Below are positions 58,532-61,465 of a DNA stretch of 61,465 nucleotides, piece after piece. The stretch spans positions 1 through 61,465 of the forward strand of contig JAJZLU010000047.1 in assembly GCA_021850545.1 (NCBI GenBank). The letters run 5' to 3'. Numbering within the stretch: the stretch's first letter is position 1; every line of letters begins with the position of its first letter. The notes under the pieces were generated by a model, which worked only from the letters and a program-made list of their open reading frames with translations, did not search any database and was not told the origin of the DNA. This DNA comes from Thermoplasmata archaeon (GTDB taxonomy: Archaea > Thermoplasmatota > Thermoplasmata > Thermoplasmatales > Thermoplasmataceae). The position numbers were made by a program, and so were the translations under genes.

Positions 58532-61465
58532 TACCTTCTCCCCCTGTATGCAGATACCCCAAGGCCCGCAACAACTGCTACGATTATTATCACTATTCCG
58601 ATTATGAGGCTTTCAGTTGGTGTCCCCGTGTAGTTGGATGTAACCAGAGGGCCGCTCGGATATGGTGTTATACTAGCGGTCTGTGAAGATTCCAGGGTAA
58701 GTGCGGCTGTTTTGTTTTGCAGCCCCGGTGATGTTGTGCTAACCGCAAATGCCACAGGATAAGGCGGAGTAGCAACCCTGGGGCTCAAACTCACGTACAC
58801 AGTCAGGGTGGAATTGTAAGGCAGAACCACACTGTAATTTGTGGAACTGGTTCCATTGAATACGCCGGTCCACCCATTCTCTTTCAGAACGGATTCATTA
58901 AATGAAAGGTTAACTGAGACCTGGCCATTTCCAGTATTATTCAACAATATAGGTATCAATATATTGCCTCCAAAGTATATTGGAGTACCCACCTGTTTCA
59001 CCGTGTAATTCAGGTTCTTCGTGATTTTGACTGGCAATGAAAGCCTGGTGGAACCGCCTGAATACTTGACATTGAATGGTATTGATCCGGACCCGTACTG
59101 AGGATTTCCTGAAAGCGTGGCATTCATTGTGAAAGTGGCATTTCCACCAATCGGAATTGTAGCTGTGACGTTGCCGGGGAAATTCTCAATCCAAATATCG
59201 TTTGTATATCCCAGTGTAACTGTCTCGTTGCTGTTGCCATTGTTGAAAAGCTCGAATACATAGCTGAGGTTTCCACCTTTGCCTACCGTTGCAACGCTCG
59301 AAAGAAGTTTAACCTGGAATGAGTGTACCACTACCTTCGACAAGGTCAGAGGCACCACCTCGCTTGAAGTTAACTCCTGGTTAACTGTGCTGGAATAGGA
59401 AACAGAAAGATAACTTCCATCCGTTGACTGTTCTGTTGATGATATTGAGGATGTAAATTCATATCCACCGGTTGGCAAAATGATTGGGCCCGCTCCGGAT
59501 TGTATGCTCAGCTGTGCATTGCCAGAAGTTATGTTAACGAGGTTGTTGATTGACTGTGCAGCAATATTCACACTGAATGTAATCGAGTATGCAACTTTCA
59601 GAGTGATATTCTGCTGTTCTGAAGAAGCAAAAGCAGGGATATTGATGACCCCTAGATAGGCAAGCCTGCTTCCGTTGTTAACAGCGTAAACAGTGTAAGA
59701 GCCCGTAGGTGAAGTAATCTTGTAACCACCGCTGGAATTGGTCAATCCAGTGGCCGCAACATTTCCGTTTGTATTGACATATTCAATGTAAGTGTTCTGA
59801 ACGTTCAAGTTTCCATCTGAAACAGTACCAGTCACGGTGGCGTAACTCTGGCTTTCAGAAACTGGTATGTTCACAGCGCTGTTGGAATCTAGGGTGAGGC
59901 TGTATGAGCCAGAATATATGAACGAACCAGTCTGGTTTGACTGCTTATTAAAGTAATGTATTGAATAGGTGCCACCTTGCGGGAGCCTTATGTTTCCACT
60001 AGTTATGTTAATAATGTTGCTCCCAGAAGATATTGAATAGGTGCCAGAAGTCAGGCCATAACTGTTTGTGAGGTTAAGTTCGTAATATGGTCCGTAATTT
60101 GGGGATATGGTTTCTCCTGACGCTATGTATACCCCACCAAGGCTTACGCCATTTGTATTGTTGAATGCATACAGGGTATATGGGCCTGTCTGGATATTGC
60201 CCAGGCCTTTAACTGGTGTTCCATTCAAATAGAGCAACTGTGCCAGATTTGCATCCTTTACACTGACATTAACGTACTGGGTTAGGTTTAAAGCCACAGA
60301 TGAGGGCATCGAAGTACCAACTGTGGTGTACCCGGGAGTAACTGCAGAAATTATTCCGGACTGGTTAACAGTAGTACTGTACAAGCCTATTGGAACCTCG
60401 GCTGAACCATTTCCTTTCAATAGTGTAAAGTTGTATGTTCCCGTAGAAGAAGCAAGTGTCAATGTTTGTCTGGATGTACTGAGTGGAGTGGAATTCAATG
60501 AAACCTGGAAAGCTTTCTGAACTGGCGACACGGGAATAGTAACCTGCTGGGCATTGACTGAAACTGTTGAACCTGCGTAATAAGATCCAGCAAATGTCAT
60601 TGAAAGCATGCTTGTGGAGCCTGATGTATAGTATACCCTAGCAACTCCAGAAGAGCTTACAGTGCCATAGTAGACAGGATAACCGCCATACTTAAGTATT
60701 ACAATGCCCGTGGAAAGGGCACTGTTTGCATTATAGCCAGTTGCGCTGTTCTTGTTGTAGAGCAAAGCTGAAAGCGTGTAATTGGACCTCAAGCTAAGGT
60801 TCAGGCTCTGGTTGCCAAATAGAGCCAGGCTCTCATACGCAGAAGATGTCCCTCCTGTGAAAGTTCCTATCCCGGCGATTGAATAAGATCCTTCAGGTAT
60901 CTCCATGTTGAATTTGTGGTTAGAAGTAAAATCGTATGAGACCATAGCAGTGCTGTTAAGGATCTCATATGTTCCGGAATATGTTGATGTCCCAGGCAGA
61001 TTCGATGTAATCGTTATGTTGGATGATGGCTCCAGTGAAATGTTTGAGGCATAGGTTCCGTTTAGCACTACAGTCTTCAGGTATGACATCTGCCCATTGG
61101 TTGCATAGATCGTGTATACACCATATGGTACCGATCCGGTGAATCTTCCATTGTTCAGGTTCAATCCAATGCCATTGGTCGTCAACCCATTTGTTAAGAG
61201 CGTCACACTGGTACCAGAAGTATAACCTTTGACACCTATGGAAACCTGTGAAGCAAGCAAAGGATCGACTTGTATGGTTGTGTTAGAATTCCAGTTTGGC
61301 AAGAAAACCTCCTGGCTGTAAGAGCTAACACCATTTCCTGATGCCGTGATATTGTAAATCCCAGGGGTAACCCATATCATGGCTGTGCCAGTGCCATTGG
61401 TAAGTGTTGTGCCCGCCACATATCCGCCAGGCCCGGATGCCCGCACGTTGACTCCAGATATTGGT
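58531..61465 (-). CDS. Large surface protein with carboxypeptidase-regulatory-like repeats, 5' end outside the window
   Basis: The frame stays open to the right edge; more than 970 residues are visible. Repeated beta units such as 'GTTLTNGTGTAMIWVTPGIYNITA' and 'ATGLTNSSGGYKITSPTGSYTVYA' match the carboxypeptidase regulatory (CarboxypepD_reg) type, followed near the C-terminus by NPCBM/CARDB-like beta domains (LFNNGNSNETVTLGY). A final membrane helix (LIIGIVIIIVAVVAGLGV) and RGRR anchor it outside the cell. Many N-x-S/T sequons suggest heavy glycosylation. Probably an adhesin or S-layer-like protein. Confidence 0.75.
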   Translation of the reverse strand, partial: PISGVNVRASGPGGYVAGTTLTNGTGTAMIWVTPGIYNITASGNGVSSYSQEVFLPNWNSNTTIQVDPLLASQVSIGVKGYTSGTSVTLLTNGLTTNGIGLNLNNGRFTGSVPYGVYTIYATNGQMSYLKTVVLNGTYASNISLEPSSNITITSNLPGTSTYSGTYEILNSTAMVSYDFTSNHKFNMEIPEGSYSIAGIGTFTGGTSSAYESLALFGNQSLNLSLRSNYTLSALLYNKNSATGYNANSALSTGIVILKYGGYPVYYGTVSSSGVARVYYTSGSTSMLSMTFAGSYYAGSTVSVNAQQVTIPVSPVQKAFQVSLNSTPLSTSRQTLTLASSTGTYNFTLLKGNGSAEVPIGLYSTTVNQSGIISAVTPGYTTVGTSMPSSVALNLTQYVNVSVKDANLAQLLYLNGTPVKGLGNIQTGPYTLYAFNNTNGVSLGGVYIASGETISPNYGPYYELNLTNSYGLTSGTYSISSGSNIINITSGNIRLPQGGTYSIHYFNKQSNQTGSFIYSGSYSLTLDSNSAVNIPVSESQSYATVTGTVSDGNLNVQNTYIEYVNTNGNVAATGLTNSSGGYKITSPTGSYTVYAVNNGSRLAYLGVINIPAFASSEQQNITLKVAYSITFSVNIAAQSINNLVNITSGNAQLSIQSGAGPIILPTGGYEFTSSISSTEQSTDGSYLSVSYSSTVNQELTSSEVVPLTLSKVVVHSFQVKLLSSVATVGKGGNLSYVFELFNNGNSNETVTLGYTNDIWIENFPGNVTATIPIGGNATFTMNATLSGNPQYGSGSIPFNVKYSGGSTRLSLPVKITKNLNYTVKQVGTPIYFGGNILIPILLNNTGNGQVSVNLSFNESVLKENGWTGVFNGTSSTNYSVVLPYNSTLTVYVSLSPRVATPPYPVAFAVSTTSPGLQNKTAALTLESSQTASITPYPSGPLVTSNYTGTPTESLIIGIVIIIVAVVAGLGVSAYRGRR

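Noticed and set aside
1-61465. CRISPR arrays, rRNA genes, insertion sequences
   Set aside because: No regularly spaced repeats of 25-40 bases, no rRNA-like sequence and no transposase gene were seen on either strand.

Overview
The window looks like chromosome from an acidophilic, cell-wall-less archaeon of the Thermoplasmata (Thermoplasmatales-like). Signs of this are an archaeal AsnRS, type II GAPDH, archaeal Nep1, S15 followed by a RecJ/GAN nuclease, an archaeal-type tRNase Z and large Ser/Thr/Asn-rich surface proteins with one C-terminal membrane anchor. Many genes also have an A/T-rich box A about 25 nt before the start codon, so leaderless transcription is likely. I cannot fix the genus.

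Layout. (1) 1-5717: part of an integrated virus/plasmid-like element ending at the 3' end of tRNA-Ser(GCU). It carries a minus-strand operon (RHH regulator, 39-aa protein, PrimPol, SF3 D5-like helicase, small Cys-rich proteins) and a divergent protein with two zinc ribbons. The helicase gene contains ten copies of a GGTAACG(G) motif, a candidate origin. (2) 5718-22065: core genes. tRNA-Ser starts directly after the stop codon of a 53-aa gene. Then come a surface protein, an Asp/Glu-rich micropeptide gene, Lhr helicase, a TOPRIM protein, tRNase Z, dUTPase/dCTP deaminase plus NCS1 permease, scpB-purD, hemE-hemH with a SelB-like protein lacking a GTPase, and asnS. (3) 22158-25224: tRNA-Cys followed by a small A/T-rich accessory island. 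It holds a two-gene AAA ATPase + TOPRIM pair (OLD/PARIS-like, probable defence) and a RelE-type toxin-antitoxin. The island is bounded by a 10-bp direct repeat that overlaps the tRNA end. (4) 25335-37869: a secreted PNGase A-like protein, argG-argH with a divergent ACT-domain regulator and a large palindrome between them, GAPDH, a flavoprotein reductase, an acetolactate synthase-like enzyme, a GNAT protein and a three-gene SPFH/zinc-ribbon membrane-stress-like cluster. (5) 38160-51087: an SDR, AzlCD, chorismate mutase and TyrA, a three-gene ABC system, a heterodimeric ABC exporter, an HtpX protease, a SufR-like regulator, and an MFS permease coupled to a 38-aa protein. (6) 51092-57718: a UvrD-nuclease fusion, cobalamin adenosyltransferase, Nep1, S15, RecJ/GAN and a predicted RuvC-fold protein. 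(7) 57728-61465: two secreted, membrane-anchored surface proteins, the second cut by the window edge.

Most operons show stop/start overlaps (ATGA, TAATG), so translational coupling is common. The candidates for something new are the intragenic iteron-like cluster, the split ATPase/TOPRIM island, the tRNA-abutting gene, the arginine-regulator palindrome with a matching half-site upstream of the PNGase-like gene, and several micro-proteins. No rRNA, CRISPR array or transposase is visible.
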